From an uncultured Steroidobacter sp. (GTDB lineage: Bacteria; Pseudomonadota; Gammaproteobacteria; Steroidobacterales; Steroidobacteraceae): 17,152 nucleotides of DNA. Position 1 is the first letter of the stretch. Each line of letters starts with the position of its first letter. The notes under the pieces are model-generated. The model was not told the DNA's origin. It did not search any database and worked only from the letters and a program-made list of their open reading frames with translations. The DNA is taken from contig CAMLEO010000139.1 of NCBI GenBank assembly GCA_946478975.1, forward strand, positions 1-17,152, given 5' to 3'. The translations under genes were made by a program, and so were the position numbers. Positions 8,267 to 15,382 of this stretch are shown piece after piece.

Positions 8267-8995
8267 TCATTCGTTTTGCGGGGTTTCCCGGATGTTGATA
8301 TGCGGCGGGCTCCTCACGATCAGCCAGCGCACACCAAACAAATCGACGATGCCCACCCACAAACGATTCCACAGCCCGTATTTTGAAGTGCCGCGCGTGC
8401 GCGGACGGTGATGCACGGGTACTGAGACGACGCGTGCGCCGGCCCGTTGATATAACGCCGGCAAAAAGCGATGCATATGGTTGAACCAGGGCAGCCGCAT
8501 GAACGTCGCTCGATGCATCAGCTTGATGCCGCAGCCGGTGTCGGGCGTGCCGTCGCGAAGCAGCCCACCGCGTACTCGATTTGCAACACGCGAAGAAATT
8601 CGGCGCAGCCAGGTATCTTTTCTTGTTGTACGGTTGCCCATCACGAGCTTCAGCGACGGCTCGGCGCCGCGCACGGCCTGGATCAATGCCGGAATGTCGG
8701 CAGGATCGTTTTGACCGTCGCCATCCAGCGTCGCCACCCATTCGGCACGCGCCGCTTCGACGCCAGTACACACCGCCCGGCTCTGCCCGCTGCGCTGAGA
8801 GTGCTCTAACAGTCGGATCTCGGGAATGCGCGCACGCTCCGCCTGAATGGCGGCGACGGTGCCATCGGTGCTGCCGTCGTCGACAAAAATGATCTCGAAC
8901 GGTCGATGATCCGCGAGCGCGGCCTGGATTTCCCGGGCCAGCGGCCCGACGCTTTCCGCCTCGTTACAGACGGGAATGACGACAGAGATGTTCAT
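8267..8995 (-). CDS. family 2 glycosyltransferase (polyprenyl-phosphate / DPM1-like)
   Basis: 242-residue GT-A fold enzyme that likely transfers a sugar from a nucleotide donor, probably to a polyprenyl phosphate at the inner membrane, for lipid A, O-antigen or other envelope glycans. Signature segments: N-terminal MNISVVIPVCNEAESVGPL, IIFVDDGSTDGT (35-46, metal/nucleotide-binding acidic residues), ATLDGDGQNDPADI (88-101, the DxD-like motif), PDTGCGIKLMHRA and a basic HHRPRTRGTSKYG near 200, typical of dolichol-phosphate-mannose-synthase-like GT2 proteins. It has one short C-terminal hydrophobic patch (IVDLFGVRWLIV), not the two transmembrane helices of ArnC/GtrB. The ATG 8995 start has no Shine-Dalgarno, but a perfect TATAAT lies 10 nt upstream. 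It stands alone, diverging from the CDF transporter. Donor and acceptor are unknown. Confidence 0.9.
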   Translation of the reverse strand: MNISVVIPVCNEAESVGPLAREIQAALADHRPFEIIFVDDGSTDGTVAAIQAERARIPEIRLLEHSQRSGQSRAVCTGVEAARAEWVATLDGDGQNDPADIPALIQAVRGAEPSLKLVMGNRTTRKDTWLRRISSRVANRVRGGLLRDGTPDTGCGIKLMHRATFMRLPWFNHMHRFLPALYQRAGARVVSVPVHHRPRTRGTSKYGLWNRLWVGIVDLFGVRWLIVRSPPHINIRETPQNE

Positions 8996-9005
8996 GAGCG
9001 CGCGG

Positions 9006-9011
9006 ATTATA
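9006..9011 (-). promoter_or_regulatory. perfect -10 hexamer 10 nt ahead of the GT2 start
   Basis: TATAAT on the minus strand, followed by ten bases and then the ATG. No good -35 is visible at 16-18 nt. Transcription would start only a few bases before the start codon, giving a leaderless or near-leaderless mRNA, in keeping with the missing Shine-Dalgarno. Confidence 0.4.
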
Positions 9012-9100
9012 GGCGAATTGGCTGAAATTCATGCCGCCCGGCGAATCGGGTGGGGTTTGACGCGCTGGCCGGCCACTGCCAATCGCCTTATCCTGCCCTC

Positions 9101-10171
9101 ATGAGCGAGCACCGGCAGGGTTGTTCCGGCCACGCGCATGCGCATGGCCATCCGCCAGGGGCGGACCACCACCAGCACGATTTTTCCGACCCGCGGCCGG
9201 ATCAAGCCCATTCGCATGGCTCTGGCCAACACGATCATGGTCAGCACGATCATGACGGGCACGATCACGACCACACCGCCGGCGCGAGTGGCGGAATTTT
9301 AGCGGCTGCGTTCGGGCTGACCGCGATCTTCATGCTGGTCGAGTTCATCGGCGGCCTGCTCGCAAGCTCGCTGGCGCTGATGGCCGATGCCGGCCACATG
9401 CTCACTGATGCCGCCGCACTGGCGCTCGCCTGGGCCGCCGTCCGCATCGCCTCGCGGCCGGCGGACGCCAAGCGTTCGTTCGGTTACCAGCGGCTGCGCG
9501 TGCTCGCGACGTTCGTGAACGGCTGCGCGCTGCTGTTCATCGTCGCGTGGATCGGCGTCGAGGCCGTGCAGCGCCTCCTTCATCCGGTGCCGGTGAACGC
9601 GAACGCGATCCTGTGGATCGGCACGCTCGGCCTGGCCGTGAATTTGATCGTGTTCGCAATGCTTCGCCGGGGCGACTCGCACGACATGAACATTTCGGCA
9701 GCGACGCTTCACGTGCTCGGCGATCTGCTGGGCTCGGTCGCGGCCATCGTCGCGGCAATCATTATTTTGTGGACCGGCTGGCTGCCGATCGATCCGCTGC
9801 TGTCGTTACTGGTCAGCGCGCTGATCGTGAAGAGCGCCATCGCGCTCGTGCGGCGCTCGGCGCACATCCTGATGGAAGGCTCGCCCGAGTGGCTCGATCA
9901 AGGCGAACTGCGCCGGACGCTCGAACAACGGATTCCGGCGATCCGCGACGTGCATCATGTCCACACCTGGTCGGTCGGCCCGCATGAAACATTGCTCACC
10001 ATGCATGCGCAGGTGAACGGCGCGGCCGATCAGGCGATGGTGTTGAAAGACGTGAAGGCGCTGCTGGCCGAGAAGTTCGGCATCACGCACACGACGATTC
10101 AAATCGAAGTGGAAGATTGCGTCGACGACGATTGCGGCGAGCAGATCACAGCTCGCGCTGGGCGATCTTGA
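9101..10171 (+). CDS. cation diffusion facilitator (CDF) zinc transporter, CzcD/ZitB-like
   Basis: 356-residue inner-membrane proton-coupled exporter of zinc or similar divalent ions. The first 60 residues are an extreme histidine-rich cytoplasmic tail (GHAHAHGHPPG, HHQHD, then repeated HDH units) expected to bind metal. Six membrane segments follow (about 65-80, 86-112, 134-155, 167-187, 202-224 and 228-248). The transport site is seen in helix 2 (HMLTD, His99/Asp103) and helix 5 (HVLGD, His204/Asp208), the zinc-type HxxxD pair. The C-terminal domain carries VHHVHTWSVGPHE and ends IQIEVEDCVDDDCGEQ. ATG 9101 is the natural start, although no Shine-Dalgarno is seen; an in-frame GTG at 9050 would add an unlikely leader. 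It overlaps the acyltransferase gene tail-to-tail by 26 bp. Exact metal specificity is inferred. Confidence 0.94.
   Translation: MSEHRQGCSGHAHAHGHPPGADHHQHDFSDPRPDQAHSHGSGQHDHGQHDHDGHDHDHTAGASGGILAAAFGLTAIFMLVEFIGGLLASSLALMADAGHMLTDAAALALAWAAVRIASRPADAKRSFGYQRLRVLATFVNGCALLFIVAWIGVEAVQRLLHPVPVNANAILWIGTLGLAVNLIVFAMLRRGDSHDMNISAATLHVLGDLLGSVAAIVAAIIILWTGWLPIDPLLSLLVSALIVKSAIALVRRSAHILMEGSPEWLDQGELRRTLEQRIPAIRDVHHVHTWSVGPHETLLTMHAQVNGAADQAMVLKDVKALLAEKFGITHTTIQIEVEDCVDDDCGEQITARAGRS
9224..9268 (+). repeat. 15-bp tandem repeat (3 units) encoding HDH-rich pentapeptides
   Basis: Three consecutive 15-bp units built on CACGATCAT encode GQHDH, GQHDH and DGHDH within the metal-binding tail of the CDF transporter. 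Unit number may vary between strains by slippage (inference). Confidence 0.7.
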
Positions 10172-10895
10172 ACGTCTCGTGCAGGCGCCGCTCCAGCTCC
10201 TTCTGCGCCAGCGCCATTTCTTCGTCGGTCATTTTCTTGGCCGGGAAATACGGCTCGCCGATCGCAATGTTGATCTTGGCGAATGGCCAGGGAATCACAA
10301 ATTTGTCCCAGGTCCTGAGCAGCTTCGCGGGCTTCGCGGCATAAGCGACCGGCACGACGGCCTTACCGCTGATCTGCGCAGTGAAGATCGCGCCGGGCTT
10401 CGCGACGAAGCGCGGACCGCGAGGACCATCGGGCGTGATCGTCGGAGAGATCAGTTCCTTCACGATCGCTTGATACACACCGCGAACCGCGCGCACGCCA
10501 GTGTACGACCCGGAGCCCCGCACCACATGCGCTCCGTACAACTCGGCCAGCATCGTCGGCGCTTGCCCGTCGACCGAAGGTGAAATCATGAAGCCCGGCT
10601 TCATGCCCTTGATGCGAGACGAACACATGAAGCGCGCGCACATCAGCAGATGCTGATGCCAGAACACCGGCACCACCGCGCCCTGCTCTTTCAACAATGC
10701 TTCGAGCCGGTCCAGGCCGATGAATTTCTTGCGGCTGGTCCACCACAGCACTTCGAGAATCAGCGCGCCGAGATACACCGCCAGGCGATAAACAAACATT
10801 CGCGAAGGCGTGAGCTGACGCTGCGACTTGGTGCGAACGCTGGCGCTCTTATTGGTGTCACGGGCCTGCGCGGGCCGCGCTGAATCGTCCGGCAC
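10146..10895 (-). CDS. DUF374-family lysophospholipid acyltransferase (LPLAT-like)
   Basis: 249-residue membrane-associated acyltransferase of the DUF374 group, likely acylating a phospholipid or lipid A-type acceptor; the exact substrate is unknown. A basic N-terminus is followed by a hydrophobic anchor (about 35-52), then VVPVFWHQHLL (74-84, with the probable catalytic His80), FMISPSVDGQ (102-111), VVRGSGSYTGVRAVR (124-138) and TPDGPRGPR (154-162), the conserved core of the family. GTG 10895 is well supported: AGGAG lies 6 nt upstream and overlaps the stop codon of the DegS-like protease gene, so the two genes are probably translationally coupled. The 3' end overlaps the CDF gene by 26 bp on the opposite strand. 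Pairing with a periplasmic protease suggests an envelope-maintenance role (inference). Confidence 0.88.
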   Translation of the reverse strand: MPDDSARPAQARDTNKSASVRTKSQRQLTPSRMFVYRLAVYLGALILEVLWWTSRKKFIGLDRLEALLKEQGAVVPVFWHQHLLMCARFMCSSRIKGMKPGFMISPSVDGQAPTMLAELYGAHVVRGSGSYTGVRAVRGVYQAIVKELISPTITPDGPRGPRFVAKPGAIFTAQISGKAVVPVAYAAKPAKLLRTWDKFVIPWPFAKINIAIGEPYFPAKKMTDEEMALAQKELERRLHETFKIAQREL

Positions 10896-10903
10896 GATCG
10901 CTC

Positions 10904-12040
10904 CTATTCGCCCTGCTGCAATTGAGCCTTGAGCTCGAACTGCTTGCCTTCGCGCCAGACCGTCAGTCGCACGGTGTCGCCCGGCTTGTGATCGTCGAGT
11001 CGAGCCGCGAGCAGTGCGCCGCTGTCCACGTCTTTGCCGTCGACCGCGACGATGACATCGCCCGGAATGATCGAATCGCGCGGCCCCATGCGCACCCCGC
11101 GCAAGCCCGCTTGGGCTCCGCTGCTGCCCTGTCTGACTCTGAACACCGCGGCACCGGAGACGCCGAACTGCCGGGCGATCGCGCGACTCAACACATCGTC
11201 GACTTCGATGCCGAGGCCGGGCGGCGCGTAGCTACCCTTCTCGATGAGCTCGGGCACGACGCGATTGATCGTATCCACCGGCACCGCGAAGCCGATGCCG
11301 GCGCTCGCACCGGAAGGACTGAAGATCGCGGTGTTCATGCCGATCAAGCGGCCGGCGCTGTCGAGCAGCGGCCCGCCGGAGTTGCCCGGATTGATCGCGG
11401 CATCCGTTTGAATCAGATGTTGAATGACGCGCTGGTCTTCGCCGGTGAGCGAGCGATCGAGCGCGGAGACGATGCCAGTGGTGAGCGTCCAGTCGAGACC
11501 GAACGGGTTGCCGATGGCAAACACTTTCTGCCCGACCTGCACGTCGTGGCTGGAGCCGACCGGGATCGGCAGCGGCGCATTCTTGGGCGTCTTGATCCGC
11601 AACACCGCGATGTCGTGCACTTCGCTCGCGCCGACGAACTCCGCTTCGAAGTCACGACCGTCCGCGAGCTTCACGATCGCCTGGCTGCCGCCCTGAACCA
11701 CGTGCAGATTGGTGACGACGTGCCCCTGCTCGTCCCAAATGAACCCGGAGCCGGTGCCTCGCGGCACGGTCATCACGTTGCGTGTCCAGTAGTCGAGCAC
11801 GCGTTCCTGCGTGGAGATGAATACGACCGAGCCCTTGGCCGCTTCGAACAAGCCGATCACCGCCTGCTCATCAGCCATCAGCTCACGACGCGGCGTGACC
11901 GCCCGAGGCTCAGCCTCGACTCGGATGCGATGGTAGGTGTCCTGGGTCAGATACCAGGCGCCGTAAACGGCGAGCGCGAACACCAGCAGCCGGAACACAG
12001 TCCGCAACGGGCTCACGCGAGAAGGTTGGGCCGAAGTCAT
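10904..12040 (-). CDS. DegS-like membrane-anchored HtrA serine protease
   Basis: 378-residue trypsin-fold protease of the HtrA family with one N-terminal membrane anchor (about 13-31) and a single PDZ domain (about 275-375), the DegS/AlgW layout rather than the two-PDZ DegP layout. The catalytic triad is His113 (VTNLHVV), Asp143 (VHDIAVLRI) and Ser221 (NPGNSGGPLLDS). In E. coli DegS the PDZ domain senses misfolded porins and the protease cuts the anti-sigma factor RseA; whether this protein does so is inferred from architecture only. I start it at ATG 12040: the upstream in-frame extension would run through the tRNA gene. AAGGA directly abuts the ATG, too close for a normal Shine-Dalgarno. 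It is followed by the coupled acyltransferase gene and preceded by tRNA-Thr with a 24-nt gap. Confidence 0.92.
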   Translation of the reverse strand: MTSAQPSRVSPLRTVFRLLVFALAVYGAWYLTQDTYHRIRVEAEPRAVTPRRELMADEQAVIGLFEAAKGSVVFISTQERVLDYWTRNVMTVPRGTGSGFIWDEQGHVVTNLHVVQGGSQAIVKLADGRDFEAEFVGASEVHDIAVLRIKTPKNAPLPIPVGSSHDVQVGQKVFAIGNPFGLDWTLTTGIVSALDRSLTGEDQRVIQHLIQTDAAINPGNSGGPLLDSAGRLIGMNTAIFSPSGASAGIGFAVPVDTINRVVPELIEKGSYAPPGLGIEVDDVLSRAIARQFGVSGAAVFRVRQGSSGAQAGLRGVRMGPRDSIIPGDVIVAVDGKDVDSGALLAARLDDHKPGDTVRLTVWREGKQFELKAQLQQGE

Positions 12041-12064
12041 TCCTTGGTATTGGATCGCGGGAAA

Positions 12065-12140
12065 TGGTGCCGACTCGCGGAATCGAACCGCGGACCCACG
12101 CATTACGAATGCGTTGCTCTACCAGCTGAGCTAAGTCGGC
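12065..12140 (-). tRNA. tRNA-Thr (anticodon CGT)
   Basis: 76-nt cloverleaf including encoded 3' CCA. The acceptor stem GCCGACT pairs with AGTCGGC, with T8-A9 following and discriminator A73. The D stem is GCTC/GAGC with loop AGCTGGTA. The anticodon stem ACGCA/TGCGT encloses TTCGTAA, giving anticodon CGT, which reads the threonine codon ACG. The T stem CGCGG/CCGCG encloses TTCGATT. All stems pair fully. Confidence 0.97.
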
Positions 12141-12149
12141 ACTTAGGAT

Positions 12150-12177
12150 CCCGCCGATCGGCGGGGTGCGAAGTATA
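12150..12177 (-). promoter_or_regulatory. candidate tRNA-Thr promoter -10 and leader palindrome
   Basis: TATACT (minus strand, 12177-12172) is a good -10, followed by the GC-rich tract TCGCACC as in stable-RNA promoters; no clear -35 is seen. Just downstream is a perfect 16-bp palindrome CCCGCCGATCGGCGGG (12150-12165), which would lie at the start of the tRNA precursor or could end the Fur-family transcript. Confidence 0.35.
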
Positions 12178-12222
12178 GGGGAAGAATTTGCGAGGGAATA
12201 GCCGCGCGTAGAAGGAACAGGG

Positions 12223-12714
12223 TCAACCCGCCGCAGCGGGGGGTTTCTTCCGCAGCCGGATCACCACTTCGATGCCGTCCGCCTCCATGCCCTCGGGCAA
12301 TGTCGGGAATCGGCTGAAGGCGATGTCGTTCGGGTCGATGTCGTGCAGCTCGCCGGTTTCCAGGTCATGGAAATGGTGGTGCGGCACCGTGGTGGAGTCG
12401 TACACCGAGCGCTCCGGATCCAGGTGGATCTGCCGGACCAGCCCGCGCTGGGCGAGCACCTTGAGGGTGTTGTAGACCGTCGCCTTGGACACTCGCTCAC
12501 CCCCGCGGCGAATGGCGGCGAGGATCTGCTCGGCCGTCATGTGCGTGGGCGCGGACATCAGAATTTCTGCCACCCGCACGCGCTGGTGGGTCGGCTTCAG
12601 CCCATGCAAATGCAGCTGCTGGGCAATCCGATCTCGGCTCGGCGGGGCTTCTGGGCTCTCGGAAATCACAGCACAACCGTGACAACTACAGTCACGGTGA
12701 GCATACAACGGCAT
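12223..12714 (-). CDS. Fur-family transcriptional regulator (no structural CxxC zinc site)
   Basis: 163-residue metal- or peroxide-responsive DNA-binding protein of the Fur superfamily. The winged helix is clear: LKPTHQRVRVAEIL, then MTAEQILAAI and RVSKATVYNTLKVLAQRGLV. The dimer/metal half has VPHHHFHDLETGELHDI, the usual histidine-rich sensor segment. The C-terminal cysteine pairs that bind structural zinc in Fur, Zur and PerR are missing; after about residue 15 there is no cysteine at all, as in Irr-like members. The start is uncertain: ATG 12714 adds a DCSCHGC segment but has no Shine-Dalgarno, whereas GTG 12669 gives a 148-residue protein with normal Fur length and puts an inverted repeat just upstream. 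It diverges from fimT. Ligand (iron, manganese, heme or peroxide) cannot be decided from sequence. Confidence 0.9.
   Translation of the reverse strand: MPLYAHRDCSCHGCAVISESPEAPPSRDRIAQQLHLHGLKPTHQRVRVAEILMSAPTHMTAEQILAAIRRGGERVSKATVYNTLKVLAQRGLVRQIHLDPERSVYDSTTVPHHHFHDLETGELHDIDPNDIAFSRFPTLPEGMEADGIEVVIRLRKKPPAAAG
12676..12698. promoter_or_regulatory. 8-7-8 inverted repeat at the Fur-family gene start (possible operator)
   Basis: ACCGTGAC, 7-nt spacer AACTACA, GTCACGGT. Perfect arms at the 5' end of the regulator gene suggest an autoregulatory binding site, particularly if translation starts at GTG 12669. The sequence does not match the classic AT-rich Fur box. Confidence 0.45.
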
Positions 12715-12813
12715 GCGGCCGCTGGCGAGAAAACTGCGAAAAAGGCCAGAAATTCATGCTTTCCAGCGCCCCTCCGCCCGCTACGTTGGACACAGTCCAG
12801 CGAAGGAGCGCAT

Positions 12814-13362
12814 ATGTGCCGGGCCGCTTTACAACCTGCAGGATTCACGCTGCTCGAACTGGTGATGAGCGTCTCGATCCTTGCCATCCTGGGAGGGTTG
12901 GCGACGCCCGCGTTCATCGGGATGTGGCAGGACGCGCAACGAACCACCGCCGTGAATGAATTCGTTCACAGCGTGTTCCTCGCCCGCAGCACTGCCATCC
13001 AGTCGGGCCGAACGGTGACCATTTGCCGCTCCACCGATTCGCAAACCTGCAGCCATCGGCTCGACGACTGGCAGGCAGGCTGGATGGTGTTCATCAATAC
13101 GGACGACGATCTGCCGCCGGTGCGCGATCCCAACGAGCGCGTGTTGGAGGTGTTTCAGACCTGGCGCGGCGGCGACATCGTTTCGAACCGGATGTCATAT
13201 TCGTTCAGGCCCCACGTCAATCGCGTCGTGAATGGCACCCTGGTGTTTTGCGACCGGCGCGGGTCTTCGTACGCACGCGCGGTCATCATCAACACGCCCG
13301 GCCGGCCGCGCGTGTCGTCACGCGACAGCAACGATCGGCCTTTACGGTGCCCGAACGGATAG
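12814..13362 (+). CDS. fimT: type IV pilus minor pseudopilin FimT/GspH
   Basis: 182-residue type IV prepilin-like protein. The leader ends at Gly10 before Phe11 (QPAG/FTLLELVMSV), the prepilin peptidase site, with the conserved glutamate at mature position 5 (Glu15) and a hydrophobic helix to about residue 33. The GspH/FimT domain follows, with FVHSVFLARSTAIQSGRTVTIC and paired cysteines (TIC, TCS, VFC, RCP) that probably form disulfides. Minor pseudopilins sit at the pilus tip and prime assembly or bind DNA. ATG 12814 has AAGGAG 5 nt upstream. pilV follows 16 nt after the stop in the same direction. It diverges from the Fur-family gene. Family assignment is strong; FimT versus FimU cannot be separated by eye. 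Confidence 0.9.
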   Translation: MCRAALQPAGFTLLELVMSVSILAILGGLATPAFIGMWQDAQRTTAVNEFVHSVFLARSTAIQSGRTVTICRSTDSQTCSHRLDDWQAGWMVFINTDDDLPPVRDPNERVLEVFQTWRGGDIVSNRMSYSFRPHVNRVVNGTLVFCDRRGSSYARAVIINTPGRPRVSSRDSNDRPLRCPNG

Positions 13363-13378
13363 CCATCATGCACGCCGC

Positions 13379-13843
13379 ATGCATGGAATCACTGCGAACC
13401 CGCGCCGCGCCGGAAGGATGCGGGGCTTCAATATCGTCGAGGCGTTGGTCGCGCTGCTGGTGATCGCCGTCGGCATCGTCGGCGTCGCTGCGCTGTATTC
13501 GGATCAAACTCACATTCCCGCCGACGCGCGCCTGCCGCTGCGCGCCGCCGAGCTCGCCGAGAGCATGGCCAAACAGATTCGTGCGACGCCCGAAGGTCGC
13601 GACGGATTCGCCACCACCGTCGGCGTGCTGTGCGATCGAAACAAGAAAACCAAGTCGCCGTTGGATCGAGCGGCGATCGAAGCTGCATGCTGGGAGAATG
13701 AAGTCGAGAACTCGTTGCCCAGCGGGCTCGGCTCGATCACTCGCGATACATCATCGAACCCGGCGAGCTACGTCGTCGCCGTCAGCTGGTCCGCGCCGGA
13801 GACCGGCGCGGCTTCGTACGTCACGCGAGTGGAATTCAAATAA
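13379..13843 (+). CDS. pilV: type IV pilus minor pseudopilin PilV-like
   Basis: 154-residue prepilin-like protein, second gene of the fimT-pilV pair. The prepilin peptidase site is RMRG/FNIVEALVALL (Gly16/Phe17), with glutamate at mature position 5 and a hydrophobic helix running through LVIAVGIVGVAALYS, as in PilV. The remainder has RAAELAESMAKQIRATPEGRD, two cysteines (VLCDR, AACWE) and a C-terminal strand ending VTRVEFK. I prefer ATG 13379, which gives a normal basic leader; ATG 13418 would leave only MRG before the cut site although GGAAGG abuts it. The stop codon ends one base before the ispH stop on the other strand. The usual following genes pilW, pilX, pilY1 and pilE are not here. Confidence 0.85.
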   Translation: MHGITANPRRAGRMRGFNIVEALVALLVIAVGIVGVAALYSDQTHIPADARLPLRAAELAESMAKQIRATPEGRDGFATTVGVLCDRNKKTKSPLDRAAIEAACWENEVENSLPSGLGSITRDTSSNPASYVVAVSWSAPETGAASYVTRVEFK

Positions 13844-14812
13844 TCAGGTTCGCAGGCGCGTCGCGGTCGAGGGACCTGCGGCGCGCAGTTCGCGAGGCAA
13901 ACTGAAGACGACGTTTTCGACCTGACCCAGCAGGTTCTCCGGCGCGTGCCCGCCCCACTCACGCAGGCGCGCGACGACGCGTTCGACCAGGACTTCCGGC
14001 GCCGAGGCGCCCGCAGTCACACCGACGACCCGTTTGTTTTCGAACCATTCGCGCTGCATATCTTCCGGGCCGTCGATGAGATAACCGGGAATGCCAGCCT
14101 TCTCGGCGATTTCACGCAGGCGATTGGAGTTGGAGCTGGTGGGCGAGCCCACGACCAGGATGATGTCGCAACGTTCGACCAGGCGCTTCACCGCGTCCTG
14201 GCGATTCTGGGTCGCGTAGCAAATATCTTCTTTACGCGGCGTAATCAGCGTCGGGAAGCGCTTGCGGAGCGCATCGACCACGCGCTGCGTGTCGTCGACC
14301 GACAGCGTCGTTTGAGTCACAAACGCCAGCCGCGCCGGATCTTTGATTTCGATCTGCTCCACATCCTCGGGCGTTTCGACCAGCACGATGCGACCGCCGA
14401 ACTGCGTGTCGAACTGGCCCATCGTGCCTTCGACTTCGGGATGGCCTTCGTGGCCAATCAGGATCACTTCGCGGCCTTCACGCGCATACCGCGCGACCTC
14501 CATGTGAACCTTGGTCACCAGCGGACAGGTCGCATCGAACACTTTGAGCGCACGCCGACGCGCCTCATCCTGAACCGCACGCGCGACGCCGTGAGCGCTG
14601 AAGATCACCGTGGCGTCGTCGGGCACTTCATCGAGCTCTTCGACGAACACCGCGCCCAAGCTGCGCAAACGGTCGACGACGTAGCGGTTGTGAACGACTT
14701 CGTGCCGCACGTAGATCGGCGCGCCGAACAACTCCACCGCCCGCTCGACGATGTCGATCGCACGATCGACGCCGGCGCAGAAACCACGGGGATTGGCGAG
14801 AAGGATTTCCAT
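13844..14812 (-). CDS. ispH: 4-hydroxy-3-methylbut-2-enyl diphosphate reductase IspH (LytB)
   Basis: 322-residue iron-sulfur enzyme that performs the last step of the MEP isoprenoid pathway, reducing HMBPP to IPP and DMAPP. The three cluster ligands are in place: Cys12 ([10 protein letters not shown]), Cys96 ([11 protein letters not shown]) and Cys198 ([10 protein letters not shown]). Substrate-binding residues are also seen: His41 (EVVHNRYV), His74 (FSAHGV), His124/Glu126 ([11 protein letters not shown]), TQTTLS, and SSNSNRL, with [10 protein letters not shown] near the C-terminus. ATG 14812 is the conserved start; it lies 5 nt after the lspA stop, with only a weak Shine-Dalgarno (GAAG). Third gene of the leftward ileS-lspA-ispH operon and, as an essential gene, probably constitutively expressed. 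The C-terminal tail after VFSLPRELR is a short non-conserved extension. Confidence 0.97.
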   Translation of the reverse strand: MEILLANPRGFCAGVDRAIDIVERAVELFGAPIYVRHEVVHNRYVVDRLRSLGAVFVEELDEVPDDATVIFSAHGVARAVQDEARRRALKVFDATCPLVTKVHMEVARYAREGREVILIGHEGHPEVEGTMGQFDTQFGGRIVLVETPEDVEQIEIKDPARLAFVTQTTLSVDDTQRVVDALRKRFPTLITPRKEDICYATQNRQDAVKRLVERCDIILVVGSPTSSNSNRLREIAEKAGIPGYLIDGPEDMQREWFENKRVVGVTAGASAPEVLVERVVARLREWGGHAPENLLGQVENVVFSLPRELRAAGPSTATRLRT

Positions 14813-14817
14813 GATCG

Positions 14818-15372
14818 TTACTTCGTGGGCGTTTCCGGCGTGCTGCCCGACGGGCGCTGCTCGTGATGATGGCCGCTTTCCAGGAACGCATCGATCAGCA
14901 AACATGCAGCGCCGATCGAGATCGCAGTGTCGGCGATGTTGAATGCCGGGAAGTCCCAACTGCGCCAGTTGAAATAAATGAAGTCGACCACGTAGCCGTG
15001 CATGACGCGATCGATCACGTTGCCGAGCGCGCCGCCGAGCACCAGCGCGAGGCCAATCGCAAGCATCGTTTGATCCGAACGGATCCGCCGCAGCCAGAGC
15101 ATCAACGCGAGACTCACGACGATCGCGAGGCCGATGAAGAACCAGCGCTGCCAGCCCGAGGCCTGCGCCAGGATGCTGAACGCCGCACCGGTGTTCTCCA
15201 GGTACACGATGTCCAGGATCGGCAGCAGCGAGATGCTGTCCTGAAGCTTCACGGTGCTGATCACCAGCGCCTTGCAGGCCTGGTCGACGACGATCACCAG
15301 GAACGACAGCCACAGCCAGTTGCTGCCGCCGCGCGTCGGAGTGAACCAGACTTTCGCCAAAGGATTGGTCAT
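14818..15372 (-). CDS. lspA: lipoprotein signal peptidase II
   Basis: 184-residue inner-membrane aspartyl protease that removes signal peptides from lipidated prolipoproteins (target of globomycin). Four membrane segments are seen (about 18-38, 75-94, 102-120 and 143-163). Family motifs: [10 protein letters not shown] (28-37), [10 protein letters not shown] (57-66), GNVIDR with catalytic Asp121, YVVDFI (127-132) and [11 protein letters not shown] with catalytic Asp148. ATG 15372 is preceded 6-7 nt upstream by AAGG, which overlaps the ileS stop; the ileS stop is 10 nt upstream, so the genes are tightly linked. A hydrophilic tail ([17 protein letters not shown]) follows the last helix and is not conserved. 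ispH begins 5 nt after the stop. Confidence 0.96.
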   Translation of the reverse strand: MTNPLAKVWFTPTRGGSNWLWLSFLVIVVDQACKALVISTVKLQDSISLLPILDIVYLENTGAAFSILAQASGWQRWFFIGLAIVVSLALMLWLRRIRSDQTMLAIGLALVLGGALGNVIDRVMHGYVVDFIYFNWRSWDFPAFNIADTAISIGAACLLIDAFLESGHHHEQRPSGSTPETPTK

Positions 15373-15382
15373 TACATCACCT

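Noticed and set aside
12041..12103. Longer N-terminus for the DegS-like protease
   Set aside because: The extension would translate the tRNA-Thr gene; the membrane anchor begins properly from ATG 12040.
12065..12140. tRNA-Thr as an integration site for a mobile island
   Set aside because: No integrase and no second copy of the tRNA 3' end are visible in the window.
10922..12178. 418-codon rightward open frame opposite the protease and tRNA
   Set aside because: It is fully antisense to a protease with an intact catalytic triad and covers a perfect tRNA. Its product has no recognisable domain, so it is a shadow of GC-rich codon use.
12786..12800. TGGAC-ACA-GTCCA inverted repeat before fimT
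   Set aside because: Arms of only 5 bp are expected often by chance; no second copy or promoter context supports a function.
12343..12813. Upstream extension of FimT
   Set aside because: It would run antisense through the Fur-family gene; the Shine-Dalgarno AAGGAG and prepilin leader fix the start at 12814.
13946..14866. 306-codon rightward frame opposite ispH
   Set aside because: Antisense to ispH, whose iron-sulfur ligands are all present; the product is low-complexity and Arg/Asp/His-rich.
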